A DNA stretch of 64,000 nt from JASHPR01 sp963844655 (GTDB lineage Bacteria; Actinomycetota; Actinomycetes; Streptosporangiales; Streptosporangiaceae): NCBI GenBank assembly GCA_963844655.1, contig CAWJPA010000007.1, positions 310,001-374,000 on the forward strand, written 5' to 3'. Shown here piece by piece: positions 1-10,601 of this stretch. Under the pieces are notes generated by a model that ran no database searches, was not told where the DNA came from, and saw nothing but the letters and a program-made list of their open reading frames with translations. The position numbers and the translations under genes were made by a program. Positions within the stretch are counted from its first letter, which is position 1. Every line of letters starts with the position of its first letter.

Positions 1-1
1 C

Positions 2-943
2 GAAGACGTGATGACGCAGAGCCTGCGCACCGGCGCGGTCGACATCTGCCCGGAGATCCCGCCGACGATCTGGGAGGGGCTGAAGGGCGCGCAGAACGTC
101 AAGCCCATATCGCTCCAGTCGTTCTCGTTCCACCACATCGGGATCAACGTCTCGGATAACCCGAAGTCCGGCGGGAACCCGCTGCTCAAGGACCTGGCCG
201 TGCGGCAGGCGCTGAGCTACGCGGTCGACCGCCAGCAGCTGGTCAACGTCGCGCTGGCCGGGCACGGCCTGCCCGGCGGCGCCATCTTGCCCGCCGGGTT
301 CGGCGAGTGGCACCTCGACATCCCGGCCGACAAGCAGCTCAACGCCAACCCGGCCAAGGCCGAGGCGATCCTGGACGCGGCCGGGTACAAGCTCGAGAGC
401 GGCAGCAAGGTCCGCACCTCGAAGGACGGCAAGCAGCTGAGCTTCCGGCTGATCGCCATCGAGTCCACGTCCGTGGACGTGGCTGCGGCCCAGCTGTTCA
501 GGAACGCGTGCGCGAAGGTCGGCATCGAGCTCACGCTGACCACGCTCGACGCCAACTCGCTCGGCTCCACCGTGTACAACTCGAAGGCGCCGAACTGGGA
601 CATCTTCGTCTGGGGCTGGGACTCGGGCGTCTACGACCCCGACTACATGCTCGGCATCGTGCTCTGCAACCAGATCGGCTCGAACAACGACGTCTACTAC
701 TGCAACCGCCACTACGACCAGCTCTACAACGAGCAGGCGACCGAGCTCGACCACGCGACCAGGCTCTCGCTGGTGCACGAGGCCCAGCAGTTCTACTACG
801 ACGCCGCCTCGTACATCATCATGTGGTACCAGGCCAAGCTGCAGGGCTACCGGACCGACACCTGGAAGGGCTGGACCCCGGTGACCGGCGGGATCGTCCT
901 GAACTTCACCCGTGATAACTACCTGAAAGTGCAGCCCGTCTAG
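2..943 (+). CDS. ABC peptide-type substrate-binding protein, 5' truncated
   Basis: The window opens inside this gene. 313 codons of the C-terminal part remain; the true start and signal peptide lie upstream. It is the extracellular binding lipoprotein of a family 5 (DppA/OppA/NikA) importer. The stretch VRQALSYAVDR near codon 68 is the conserved helix of SBP_bac_5 proteins, and the late WGWDSGVYDPDYMLG segment is typical of the C-terminal lobe. Permease and ATPase genes follow directly, 17 bases downstream. The ligand cannot be told from sequence; oligopeptides are the default for this family. Confidence 0.9.
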   Translation, partial: EDVMTQSLRTGAVDICPEIPPTIWEGLKGAQNVKPISLQSFSFHHIGINVSDNPKSGGNPLLKDLAVRQALSYAVDRQQLVNVALAGHGLPGGAILPAGFGEWHLDIPADKQLNANPAKAEAILDAAGYKLESGSKVRTSKDGKQLSFRLIAIESTSVDVAAAQLFRNACAKVGIELTLTTLDANSLGSTVYNSKAPNWDIFVWGWDSGVYDPDYMLGIVLCNQIGSNNDVYYCNRHYDQLYNEQATELDHATRLSLVHEAQQFYYDAASYIIMWYQAKLQGYRTDTWKGWTPVTGGIVLNFTRDNYLKVQPV

Positions 944-960
944 GGGCGGCCCCGCGCGAC

Positions 961-1935
961 GTGTCAAGGTTCCGCTATCTCGGGCGCAAGATCATCTGGC
1001 TGGTGGTGACGCTCTACTTCGTCGTCACGTTCAACTTCGTGCTGTTCCACCTGCTGCCGGGCAACCCGGTCCGGCTGCTGGCCAGGTCCGGGCACCTGAC
1101 CCCGCAGGCGGTGGCCGAGATCACCAAGGTGTACGGGCTGAACCACCCGCCGCTGGAGCAGTACGTGATCTATCTCCGCGGCCTGCTGCACGGCCAGCTC
1201 GGGATCTCCTACACCTACCGGGAGCCGGTCAGCACGCTGCTCGGCCAGTACCTCGGCAACACGGTCGTGCTGCTGTTCGCCGCCACGCTGCTCACGATCG
1301 TGCTCGGCGTGCTGCTCGGGGTGGTGGCGGCGAACCGCCGCGGCGGCGGCTACGACTCGGCCACGGTCACGGCGTCGGTCATCGGCTGGAGCCTGCCGAC
1401 GTTCTGGACCGGGCTCATTCTCGCGTTCGTGCTCGGCGTGTGGCTGCACGCGTTCCCGATCTTCGGGATGGAGACGCCGAACGCCGTATACACCTCCCAG
1501 TTCCAGCGGATCGAGGACATCGCCTCGCACCTGTTCCTGCCCACGCTGACCCTGATCATCGTCAACATCGCGCAGTTCGTCCTGGTGGCCAGGGCGTCGG
1601 TGATCGAGGTCCTGTCCGAGGACTTCATGCTCACCGCGACGGCCAAGGGCCTGGTGCCCAGGCGGATCCTGTGGCGGCACGCGGTGCGCAACGCCCTGCT
1701 CCCGGTGGTGACGGCCTCGGCCCTGCTCATCGGGCTGGTGGTGGCCGGCGCGATCGAGGTCGAGACCGTGTTCTCCTGGCCCGGCATGGGCCTGCTCGTC
1801 TACAACGCGGTGCTGAACCGCGACTACCCGGTGATCGAGGCCGCGTTCCTCGTGTTCGCGATCGTGGTGCTGCTGGTCAACTTCGCCAGTGACCTGCTCT
1901 ACCAGGCGCTCGACCCGCGGGTCAGGGAGTCCTGA
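961..1935 (+). CDS. ABC transporter permease, DppB type
   Basis: 324-residue inner-membrane permease, the usual length for DppB/OppB. A membrane helix at residues 10-30 is followed by the periplasmic segment with LLPGNPVR, a hallmark of the family, and about five further helices. The cytoplasmic EAA loop (FMLTATAKGL near residue 222) contacts the ATPases. The start is GTG; only a weak G-rich ribosome site precedes it. The stop overlaps the next start (TGATG), so it is coupled to the second permease. Confidence 0.93.
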   Translation: MSRFRYLGRKIIWLVVTLYFVVTFNFVLFHLLPGNPVRLLARSGHLTPQAVAEITKVYGLNHPPLEQYVIYLRGLLHGQLGISYTYREPVSTLLGQYLGNTVVLLFAATLLTIVLGVLLGVVAANRRGGGYDSATVTASVIGWSLPTFWTGLILAFVLGVWLHAFPIFGMETPNAVYTSQFQRIEDIASHLFLPTLTLIIVNIAQFVLVARASVIEVLSEDFMLTATAKGLVPRRILWRHAVRNALLPVVTASALLIGLVVAGAIEVETVFSWPGMGLLVYNAVLNRDYPVIEAAFLVFAIVVLLVNFASDLLYQALDPRVRES

Positions 1936-2872
1936 TGGTGCGGCCCGGCGTGACCACCGGCCTCGGCGGCGCGACCGCGCCCGAGCCGGGTTCCCCGGCG
2001 CTGGCCACCGAGGCCGCCGAGCGCGAGCTCGGGCTGCGGCGGGTCTGGCGGTACGTCAGCTCCGACACCATGGGCCGGGCCGGCCTGATCCTGTTCGTCA
2101 TCGTCGTGCTGATGGCGGTGCTCGGGCCGCTGATCTTCCCGTTCGACGCGTCCGCGGTCAACTCCTCCGAGCTGCTGCAGCCGCCGTCCCTGCAGCACTG
2201 GCTCGGCACCGACGAGCTCGGCCGCGACGTGTTCAGTGAGTTCCTGGCCGCGGCGCACGTGTCCCTGGTCGTCGGCCTGGCCGCGACCGCGATCTCGATG
2301 GTGCTCGGGGCCGGGATCGGCATCACGTCCGGCTACCACGGCCGGTGGGCCGACACCGGGCTGATGCGGATCACCGACTTCTTCCTGGTGCTGCCGCAGC
2401 TCCCGCTGGTGATCGCGCTCGCGGCGTTCTTCGGCCAGAGCCTCTGGATCATCATCCTGGTCATCGGCATGACCGGCTGGCCGACGACCGCGCGGATCGT
2501 GCGGGCGCAGACGCTGTCGCTGCGGGAGCGGCAGTTCGTGACCCGGGTGCGCTCGCTGGGCGCGTCCAACGTGCGGATCCTGCGGGTGCACATTCTGCCG
2601 AACGTGATGCCGCTGATCTTCGCCAACACCGTGCTGGTGATCGGCGGCGCGATCCTGGCCGAGGCCACGCTGTCCTTCCTCGGCCTGGGCGACCCCGTCC
2701 AGGTCTCCTGGGGGACGATGCTGCACTACGCGTTCGAGTCCGGCGCCATCGGGCGCGGCGCCTGGTGGTTCTTCATCCCGCCCGGCGTCGGCATCGTCAT
2801 GGTGGTGCTGGCGTTCACGCTGACCGGCCACTCCATCGACCAGGCGCTGAACCCCAGGCTGCGGGGTTCGCG

Positions 2873-2876
<4 letters not shown>
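1935..2876 (+). CDS. ABC transporter permease, DppC type
   Basis: 313-residue second permease of the importer. A roughly 45-residue cytoplasmic N-terminus precedes the first helix (LILFVIVVLMAVLGPL). The conserved LGTDELGRDVFS segment of DppC/OppC proteins lies near residue 95 and the EAA loop (VTRVRSLGASN) near residue 205. ATG overlaps the upstream stop by one base and the gene ends in an ATGA overlap with the first ATPase, so all subunits should be made in fixed ratio. Confidence 0.93.
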
Positions 2877-3966
<1,090 letters not shown>

Positions 3967-3970
<4 letters not shown>

Positions 3971-5007
3971 CCGCCCAGCAGGCCAGCGCCCCGGCCGGGC
4001 CGCTGCTCGACCTCCAGGACCTGGTGGTCAGCTACCGCGCCCGCCGGGGCCCCAGGTCCAGGCGGCAGATCCGGGCCGTGGACGGGGTCAGCTTCTCCCT
4101 CGGCACCGGCGAGATCCTGGCCCTGGTCGGGGAGTCGGGCTGCGGCAAGACCTCGATCGTCCGGGCGATCGCCCGGCTGGAGGAGCCAGCGGGCGGCCAG
4201 GTGCTGTTCCGCGGGGCCGACATCACGCACGTCCGCGGCCTGGCGCTGCGGCAGCTCCGGCGCGAGATCCAGGTCGTGTTCCAGGACCCGTTCGAGTCGC
4301 TGGACCCCCGGCTGACCGCGTTCGACACGGTCGCGGAGTCGCTGCTGGTGCACCGGATGGGGGACGGCAAGGCGGGCCGGCGCGAGCAGGTGCTGACCAT
4401 GCTGGAGCAGGTGGGCCTGTATCCCGCCGAGGCGATCGCCCGCCGGTACCCGCACCAGCTGTCCGGCGGCCAGCGGCAGCGGCTGGTGATCGCCGGGGCC
4501 ATGGTGCTCGGCCCGGACCTGGTGATCGCGGACGAGCCGGTGTCCATGCTGGACGTGTCGCTGCGGGCCGGGATCCTGCGGCTCATGCTCGACTTGCGCG
4601 ACCAGCGCGGGGTCTCGATCCTGTTCGTCACCCATGACCTGTCGCTGGCCTGGGTCGTCGCCGGCCGGGTGGCCGTGGTCTACCTCGGCCGGATCGTCGA
4701 GATCGGCCCGACGGACGAGATTATCCGGGCGCCGCTGCACCCGTACACCCGCGCGCTGGTGTCGGTCATCCCGGTGCCGGAGACCCCAGGGCCGGGCCAG
4801 CCGCGGGAGCGCATCCTGCTGCGCGGCGAGGCGCCGTCGGCCAGCCGGATCCCTGATGGCTGCCGGTTCCACCCGCGCTGCCCGCTCTACCGCCAGCTCG
4901 GCGAGCCCGAGCGCTGCCGCACCGAGGACCCGGCCCTCGCGCCGTCCGGGACTGAGCCTGGCCCCCAGCACGCCGCCGCCTGTCACTTCGTAAAGGAGAG
5001 TTCCTGA
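3967..5007 (+). CDS. ABC transporter ATP-binding protein, DppF type
   Basis: 346-residue second ATPase of the importer. It has Walker A GESGCGKTS, the VFQDPFESLDPR Q-loop region, signature LSGGQRQR, Walker B LVIADEP and the switch histidine in FVTHDLSL. The C-terminal oligo_HPY-like domain again has a CRFHPRC cluster. ATG overlaps the DppD stop; the stop overlaps the peptidase start (TGATG). Five transporter genes in this order are standard for a complete Dpp/Opp system. Confidence 0.93.
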
Positions 5008-6167
5008 TGCCGGTCACCCCCGACGAAGCCATCGAGCTGCTCAGCGCCATGGTGCGGATCGAGTCCGTGACGCCCTGGCTGATCCCCACCGGCTCCGGAG
5101 AGGGCGCCATCGCCCGGTTCATCGCGGACTGGCTGTCCGACACCGGCGCGGAGATCGAGATCGTCGAGGTCGAGCCCGGCCGGCCGAACGTGCTGGCCCG
5201 GCTGCGCGGCACCGGCGGCGGGCCCACGCTCTGCCTGAACGCCCACAGCGACACGGTCGGGTTCGCGAACTGGCCGGAGGAGGCGCTCGAGCCCCGGCAG
5301 ATCGGGGACCGGCTGTACGGCCTCGGCGTGGCCGACGACAAGTCCGGCTGCGCGGCCAGCATGCTCGTGCTGCGGTCGCTGGCGCAGTCGGGCGAGCGGC
5401 TCCGCGGCGACCTGCTCGTCGCGTGCGTGGCCGACGAGGAGGGGGTCTCGATCGGGTCGGAGCACCTGGCCCAGATGGGCGGTATCGACGCGGCGATCGT
5501 GATCGAGCCGCAGCCCACCGAGGACCTGGTCACGGAGCACCAGGGCTTCGGCTGGATCGATGTCATCACCCATGGGGTCGCCGCACACGGGTCGGCCCCG
5601 GACATCGGGGTCGACGCGATCGTGCACCTGGCCGAGGTGATCTCCCGGATGCACAAGCTCGACCGGGACGTGTTCATCGCCCGTCCCTCGGAGATGAACG
5701 GCCGGACCGTCTTCCACACCGGGACCATCAACGGCGGCACCGACTACGCCACCTACCCCAACCGGGCCGTGCTGGGGATCGAGATCGGCACCCAGCCCGG
5801 GGAGCACCTCAGCGACCGGGTGGCCGAGATCGAGGCCATCTTCGCCGAGATCGCCGAGACCGAGCCCGGTTTCCGCGGCGAGGTGAACGTGCGGCTGGAC
5901 CGTGACCCGTTCCTGGCCCAGGGCCACGAGCGGCTGCAGGAGGTCGTCGCCGCGGCCATGCGCCGCGTCCTCGGCCACCCGGCCAAGGTCACCGGGATGA
6001 ACGCCTGGACGGACGCGGGGCTGATGCAGGCGGCAGGCATTCCCACGGTCCTGATCGGCGCCACCGGCGGTAACTACCACGCCCCGGGCGAATGGATCTC
6101 GATCAGCGAGTTCATGAACCTGTGCGCGATCCTGGAGCAGTCCGTCGTGAACTACCTGACGTTCTGA
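5007..6167 (+). CDS. M20 family metallopeptidase (ArgE/DapE/ACY1 type)
   Basis: 386-residue di-zinc amidohydrolase. Candidate metal ligands: His80 in NAHSDTV, Asp in GVADDKSG, Glu pair in ADEEG, Glu in VIEPQP, and the late His in NYHAPGEW. The central dimerisation lid includes HGVAAHGSAPD. A strong ribosome site (AAAGGAG, 4993-4999) lies inside the end of dppF and the start overlaps that stop. Being coupled to a peptide importer, it probably deacylates or cleaves the imported peptide or N-acyl amino acid; which substrate is unknown. Confidence 0.9.
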   Translation: MPVTPDEAIELLSAMVRIESVTPWLIPTGSGEGAIARFIADWLSDTGAEIEIVEVEPGRPNVLARLRGTGGGPTLCLNAHSDTVGFANWPEEALEPRQIGDRLYGLGVADDKSGCAASMLVLRSLAQSGERLRGDLLVACVADEEGVSIGSEHLAQMGGIDAAIVIEPQPTEDLVTEHQGFGWIDVITHGVAAHGSAPDIGVDAIVHLAEVISRMHKLDRDVFIARPSEMNGRTVFHTGTINGGTDYATYPNRAVLGIEIGTQPGEHLSDRVAEIEAIFAEIAETEPGFRGEVNVRLDRDPFLAQGHERLQEVVAAAMRRVLGHPAKVTGMNAWTDAGLMQAAGIPTVLIGATGGNYHAPGEWISISEFMNLCAILEQSVVNYLTF

Positions 6168-6373
6168 TGACAGAGCCAGCCGGGAGGAGGAGCCGCCCGG
6201 CCGGGGCCAGCCCGGCCGAGCGGTACCTCGACGACGCGCTGTACTACCTGCGCGAGGGCTGCGAGCCGTGCGCGGACCGGTACTTCGACCGGGCGCGCCG
6301 GCACGGGGCCACCGAGGACCAGGTCGAGGCGGTCCGCGCCGCCGCGGTGGAGCCGGCCCCGCCGGCCGGCTAG
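6167..6373 (+). CDS. small AhpD-like CxxC protein
   Basis: 68-residue protein whose ATG overlaps the peptidase stop (TGATG), which fixes the start. Residues 24-60 read as the core helix pair of carboxymuconolactone decarboxylase/AhpD domains: LREGCEPC, then about 15 residues, then HGATEDQVEAV. The two cysteines are in the redox CxxC spacing, but the histidine that normally follows is missing. Only one helical repeat is present where AhpD has more, so it may be a minimal redox or metal-binding accessory. Function is inferred from a short motif only. Confidence 0.65.
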   Translation: MTEPAGRRSRPAGASPAERYLDDALYYLREGCEPCADRYFDRARRHGATEDQVEAVRAAAVEPAPPAG

Positions 6374-6412
6374 CTTGCCGAGGGGGCTGGCTACACCCTC
6401 CAGGAGGGTGCC

Positions 6413-8854
6413 GTGGACGGTTTCTTGCTCGCGTATGAGGGCTTTGATGCCGAGGCTGAGGGCCTTCGCGAGGCGCTGACCTCGACGGGCAATGGCTACC
6501 TGTGCGCGCGCGGCGCGGCGGAGTGGGAGGACGCCGACGGCGTGCACTATCCCGGTACCTACGTGCACGGCGGTTACAACCGCGAGACGACGATCCTGGG
6601 CGGCCTGCCCGTGCTCAACGAGGACCTCGTCAACCTGCCGAACTGGCTGGTCCTCCAGTTGCGCATCGAGGGCGGGGAAGTGATCAGGCTCGCCGACGTC
6701 GAGCTGCTTGGCTACCGCCATGAGCTTGACGTCCGGTTCGCGACCGTGATCCGCCACCTCTCGTTCCGTGATGATGAGGGCCGTGAGACGACGCTGCACA
6801 GCCGCCGCTTCGTCAGCATGGCCGACGCCCATCACGGAGGGATCGAGTGGACGCTCGTCCCGGAGAACTGGTCGGGGCGCGTCGAAGTGGTCACGGCGAT
6901 CGACGGCCGGGTGAGCAACGCCGGGGTGGCCCGCTACCAGCAGCTGGAAGGCCGCCACCTGAACCCGGTGGGCCCGCGGACGCTCGGGTCCGAGGTCATC
7001 GCGCTGAAGGCCGAGACCCGGCAGTCGAACCTGTACGTCAGCCACGCCGCCCGCACCCGCGTGTTCCGCGCTGACCGGTCAGTTCAGGTCGAGCGGCGGC
7101 TCTACCAGATGGAGGACTACATCCAGCAGGTCCTGGCCTTTGACGTGGGTCGGGGCGAGGCGACGCGGGTCGAGAAGCTGGTGACGTTCTTCACGTCGCG
7201 AGACTCGGCGGTCAGCAACACGCTGGTGAAGGCGGCCACCTCGGTGGCCAGGTACACCGATTTCGGCGCCTCGTTCGAGCGCCACGCCGCGGCGTGGGAG
7301 GAGCTGTGGCGGGTGTGTGACGTACAGGTGTCGGGAGATGAGCGCGTGCAACTGCTGCTGCGGCTGCACATCGGGCACGTCCTGCAGGTCTGCTCACGGA
7401 ACACCGCCGACCTCGACGCGGGACTGCCCGCCCGCGGCTTGAACGGCGAGGCCTACCGCGGGCACGTGTTCTGGGATGAGCTCTACGCGTTTCCGTTCTT
7501 CAACGTGCGCCTGCCTGAGGTCACGCGCGGGCTGCTGATGTACCGCTACCGCCGGATGGGCGAGGCCAGGGCGGCGGCGCGGGAGGAAGGATTCCGGGGC
7601 GCGATGTTCCCGTGGCAGAGCGGCAGCGAGGGAACCGAGGAGACGCAGCGCGTCCACCTCAACCCCGTTTCCGGCCGCTGGGAGCCCGATCTCAGCCGTA
7701 ACCAGCGGCACGTCAACGCGGCGATCTTCTGGAACATCTGGCAGTACTTTCAGGCCACCCATGACCAGGCGTTCCTCCGTGACTACGGCGCGGAAATGAT
7801 GCTCAGCATCACCCGGTTCTGGGCGTCCATCGCGCACTTGAACCCGGAGCGCGAGCGTTACGAGATCCATGGCGTGATGGGCCCCGACGAGTTCCACGAC
7901 AAGTACCCGGACGCGCCGCATGGTGGCCTGCGCAACAACGCGTACACCAACGTCATGGTGGCGTGGCTGTGCGACGTCGCCGGCCAGCTGCTGGCGTTGC
8001 TCCCCTCAAGCCGAGCGGACGAGTTGCGCGACCGGCTGGGCATCGGCGACGACGAGCTGGCGGTGTGGCGTGACATGAGCCGTCGGATGTTCGTCCCGTT
8101 CCACGATGACCAGATCATCAGCCAGTTCGAGGGCTACGAGGACCTCGAGGAGCTGGACTGGGACGCGTACCGCGCGAAGTACGGCAATATCCAGCGGCTC
8201 GACCGGATCCTGCGTGCCGAGGGCAAGGATCCCAACCGTTTTAAGGTCACCAAACAGGCGGACACGGTGATGCTGTTCTTCCTGTTCAGGGACGAGGAGC
8301 TGCGCGAGATTTTCGGGCGGCTCGGGTATGGCTACGGTCCCGACACGGTGCCGCGGAACGTCGCGTACTACGACCGGCGCACGTCGCATGGCTCGACGCT
8401 GAGTTTCGTCACCCATGCCGGGGTCCTCGCCGCCATCGACCCGGAGAGCTCGTGGCAGCGGTTCCTGGTCGCGCTGCGCAGCGATGCCGAGGACGTTCAA
8501 GGCGGCACGACAAAGGAAGGTATCCACATAGGTGTCATGGCGGGGACGCTCGACCTCGTGCAGCGCAGCTACGCGGGCACATATATCAGCGACGGCGTCC
8601 TGTGCTTCGATCCCCGGCTGCCGAGCCGGCTCGACAGCCTGTCGTTCTCGATGCAGTTCCGGCAGACCCCGATCCAGGTGACGCTGACCCACGATCAGCT
8701 GACGCTGGCCCTGCACGCCGAGGGCGGGAGCCGTTCGGTGCGGGCGGCGGTCCGCGATGACGTCCGCCAGCTGAGCGTGGGCGACAGCACCGTATTCGAG
8801 CTCAGCAGGAACCACGCAACAGCGATGGCTTCCCGGCCCTCAGCCCCGGAGTGA
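6413..8854 (+). CDS. glycoside hydrolase family 65 disaccharide phosphorylase
   Basis: 813-residue GH65 enzyme. The family splits trehalose, maltose, kojibiose or similar with phosphate, releasing beta-glucose 1-phosphate. The N-terminal beta-sandwich begins with NGYLCARGAAEWE; the (alpha/alpha)6 barrel holds GHVFWDELY and the general acid Glu493 in GVMGPDEF. The phosphate-binding HGSTLS stretch is near residue 660. Start is GTG with a clear AGGAGGG ribosome site at 6402-6408. The next gene is a beta-phosphoglucomutase-like HAD enzyme, which would convert the product to glucose 6-phosphate. The exact disaccharide is not decidable. Confidence 0.92.
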   Translation: MDGFLLAYEGFDAEAEGLREALTSTGNGYLCARGAAEWEDADGVHYPGTYVHGGYNRETTILGGLPVLNEDLVNLPNWLVLQLRIEGGEVIRLADVELLGYRHELDVRFATVIRHLSFRDDEGRETTLHSRRFVSMADAHHGGIEWTLVPENWSGRVEVVTAIDGRVSNAGVARYQQLEGRHLNPVGPRTLGSEVIALKAETRQSNLYVSHAARTRVFRADRSVQVERRLYQMEDYIQQVLAFDVGRGEATRVEKLVTFFTSRDSAVSNTLVKAATSVARYTDFGASFERHAAAWEELWRVCDVQVSGDERVQLLLRLHIGHVLQVCSRNTADLDAGLPARGLNGEAYRGHVFWDELYAFPFFNVRLPEVTRGLLMYRYRRMGEARAAAREEGFRGAMFPWQSGSEGTEETQRVHLNPVSGRWEPDLSRNQRHVNAAIFWNIWQYFQATHDQAFLRDYGAEMMLSITRFWASIAHLNPERERYEIHGVMGPDEFHDKYPDAPHGGLRNNAYTNVMVAWLCDVAGQLLALLPSSRADELRDRLGIGDDELAVWRDMSRRMFVPFHDDQIISQFEGYEDLEELDWDAYRAKYGNIQRLDRILRAEGKDPNRFKVTKQADTVMLFFLFRDEELREIFGRLGYGYGPDTVPRNVAYYDRRTSHGSTLSFVTHAGVLAAIDPESSWQRFLVALRSDAEDVQGGTTKEGIHIGVMAGTLDLVQRSYAGTYISDGVLCFDPRLPSRLDSLSFSMQFRQTPIQVTLTHDQLTLALHAEGGSRSVRAAVRDDVRQLSVGDSTVFELSRNHATAMASRPSAPE

Positions 8855-8865
8855 AAGGAGGCCGC

Positions 8866-9651
8866 GTGCCGACGTTCCAGGGAGCGATTTTCGACGTCGA
8901 TGGAGTACTGGTCGACTCGCCGCACGAAAAGGCGTGGCGCGAGTCACTGCGCGAGCTGATGGAGTCCGGCTGGCGCGACATCCGAGATCAGACGACGTGG
9001 TCGCCCGACGCGTTCACGCCGCACGTCTACCAGCAGTATGTCTCGGGCAAACCGCGTATGGCCGGCGCCCGCGCCGCCCTTGATTACTTCCGCGTGCCCG
9101 ACGCCGAGCGGCGCGTCGCCGAGTACGCGCAGCGCAAGCAGGAGATGGTCGTGCGCCTCATCGAGGCCGGCGACTTCACCGCCTATCCGGACGCGCTGCG
9201 GCTCGTCATCGCGGCCAAGGATGCCGGGCTGCGCATCGCGGACGCTTCGTCGTCCAAGAACGCGGGGTTGTTCCTGCGCAGGATCCGGCTCGACACCTTC
9301 GCGGCCGAGCACGGGATCTCCTCGCCGACGCTGCGGCCAGGCCAGACGCTGCTGGACTACTTCGACGTGGACGTCTCGGGGCGCGACTTCGCCCACGGCA
9401 AGCCCGACCCCGAGATTTTCCTGACCGCAGCGCACGAACTCGGCGTCGAGCCACGCAACGCGATCGTGATCGAGGACGCGTCCTCGGGCGTCCAGGCCGC
9501 GAAGGCCGGCGGCATGGCCGCGATCGGCATCTCCCGGGCCGACGACGCCGACCTGCTGGCGGCGGCCGGCGCCGATCTCGTGGTCACCTCGCTCGATGAC
9601 GTGGACAGGTCTGTCTTCTCCCGCCCCAGCGCCGGGGAACGCATGCCATGA
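8866..9651 (+). CDS. HAD hydrolase, beta-phosphoglucomutase-like
   Basis: 261 residues from the GTG at 8866, chosen because AAAGGAGG (8854-8861) sits five bases before it; an upstream in-frame GTG at 8851 overlaps the GH65 stop but lacks such a site. Motif I is FDVDGVLVDS with the nucleophile Asp and acid/base Asp, motif II the serine in DASSSKN, motif III the lysine in HGKPDPEIF, motif IV IEDASSG. The partner GH65 enzyme supplies beta-glucose 1-phosphate, so isomerisation to glucose 6-phosphate is the likely job. The large helical cap fits this subfamily. Confidence 0.88.
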   Translation: MPTFQGAIFDVDGVLVDSPHEKAWRESLRELMESGWRDIRDQTTWSPDAFTPHVYQQYVSGKPRMAGARAALDYFRVPDAERRVAEYAQRKQEMVVRLIEAGDFTAYPDALRLVIAAKDAGLRIADASSSKNAGLFLRRIRLDTFAAEHGISSPTLRPGQTLLDYFDVDVSGRDFAHGKPDPEIFLTAAHELGVEPRNAIVIEDASSGVQAAKAGGMAAIGISRADDADLLAAAGADLVVTSLDDVDRSVFSRPSAGERMP

Positions 9652-10601
9652 GGTTCGCGATCGAGGCGGAGGGCCTGGTCAAGCGGTTCGGGAAGACGCT
9701 GGCGGTGGATGGCGTCGACCTGGCCGTCCGGCCGGGGACGGTGCTGGGCCTGCTGGGGCCGAACGGGGCGGGAAAGACCACCGTGGTCCGGATGCTGGCC
9801 ACGTTGCTCAGGCCCGATGCCGGTTACGCGCGGGTCTGCGGCGCGGACATCGTCGGCCAGGCCGGACGGGTCCGTGAGCTCATCGGGCTGACCGGGCAGT
9901 ATGCCGCGGTCGATGAGGACCTCACTGGTTTTGAGAACCTGCTGCTGATCGGGCGGTTGCTGGAGGTTCCCAAAGCCGAGGCGAAGCGGCGGTCGGGCGA
10001 GCTGCTGGAACGATTCGGCCTGGCCGACGCCGCTGGGCGTTCGGTCAAGACCTATTCCGGCGGCATGCGGCGCCGGCTCGACCTGGCCGCGAGCCTGGTC
10101 CAGCGGCCTCAGGTGCTGTTCCTCGACGAGCCGACGACCGGCCTGGATCCGCGCAGCCGGGGTGAGGTGTGGTCGATGATCAGGGAACTGGTCGCCGAGG
10201 GCACGACCGTACTGCTCACCACGCAGTACCTGGATGAGGCGGACCGGCTGGCCAGTGAGATCGCGGTCATTGACCGTGGCCGGGTGATCGCCACCGGCAC
10301 CGCCGCCGATCTGAAGGCCAAGGTGGGCCGGCAGACCCTCGACGTGCGCCCGGCTGATCCGGCGGACCTGACGCTGGCCGGCGAGATCGTCACGGCCGCG
10401 GTGGGCCGTGCTCCAACCCAGACCGTGGAGGATCCGGGCCTGCTGTCGGTCCCCGTCGACGACGCCCAGGTTCTGCCTGCCGTGGTCAGCGCGCTGCAGT
10501 CGGCGCGGGTCGAGGTCACCGAGCTCGCGCTGCGGCTGGCCAGCCTGGATGAGGTCTTCATGGCGCTCACCGGCCATACCGCGGAGGAGGGCACGCTATG
10601 A
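9648..10601 (+). CDS. ABC exporter ATP-binding protein, DrrA family
   Basis: 317-residue ATPase of the daunorubicin-resistance (DrrA) type: Walker A GPNGAGKTT near residue 40, signature YSGGMRRRL, Walker B VLFLDEPTTGLDP, switch His replaced by Gln in TTQYLDEADRL as is usual in this family. A C-terminal extension of about 90 residues follows the domain. The ATG overlaps the HAD gene stop (ATGA), so exporter and sugar genes are one transcript. The exported compound is not known. Confidence 0.92.
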   Translation: MRFAIEAEGLVKRFGKTLAVDGVDLAVRPGTVLGLLGPNGAGKTTVVRMLATLLRPDAGYARVCGADIVGQAGRVRELIGLTGQYAAVDEDLTGFENLLLIGRLLEVPKAEAKRRSGELLERFGLADAAGRSVKTYSGGMRRRLDLAASLVQRPQVLFLDEPTTGLDPRSRGEVWSMIRELVAEGTTVLLTTQYLDEADRLASEIAVIDRGRVIATGTAADLKAKVGRQTLDVRPADPADLTLAGEIVTAAVGRAPTQTVEDPGLLSVPVDDAQVLPAVVSALQSARVEVTELALRLASLDEVFMALTGHTAEEGTL

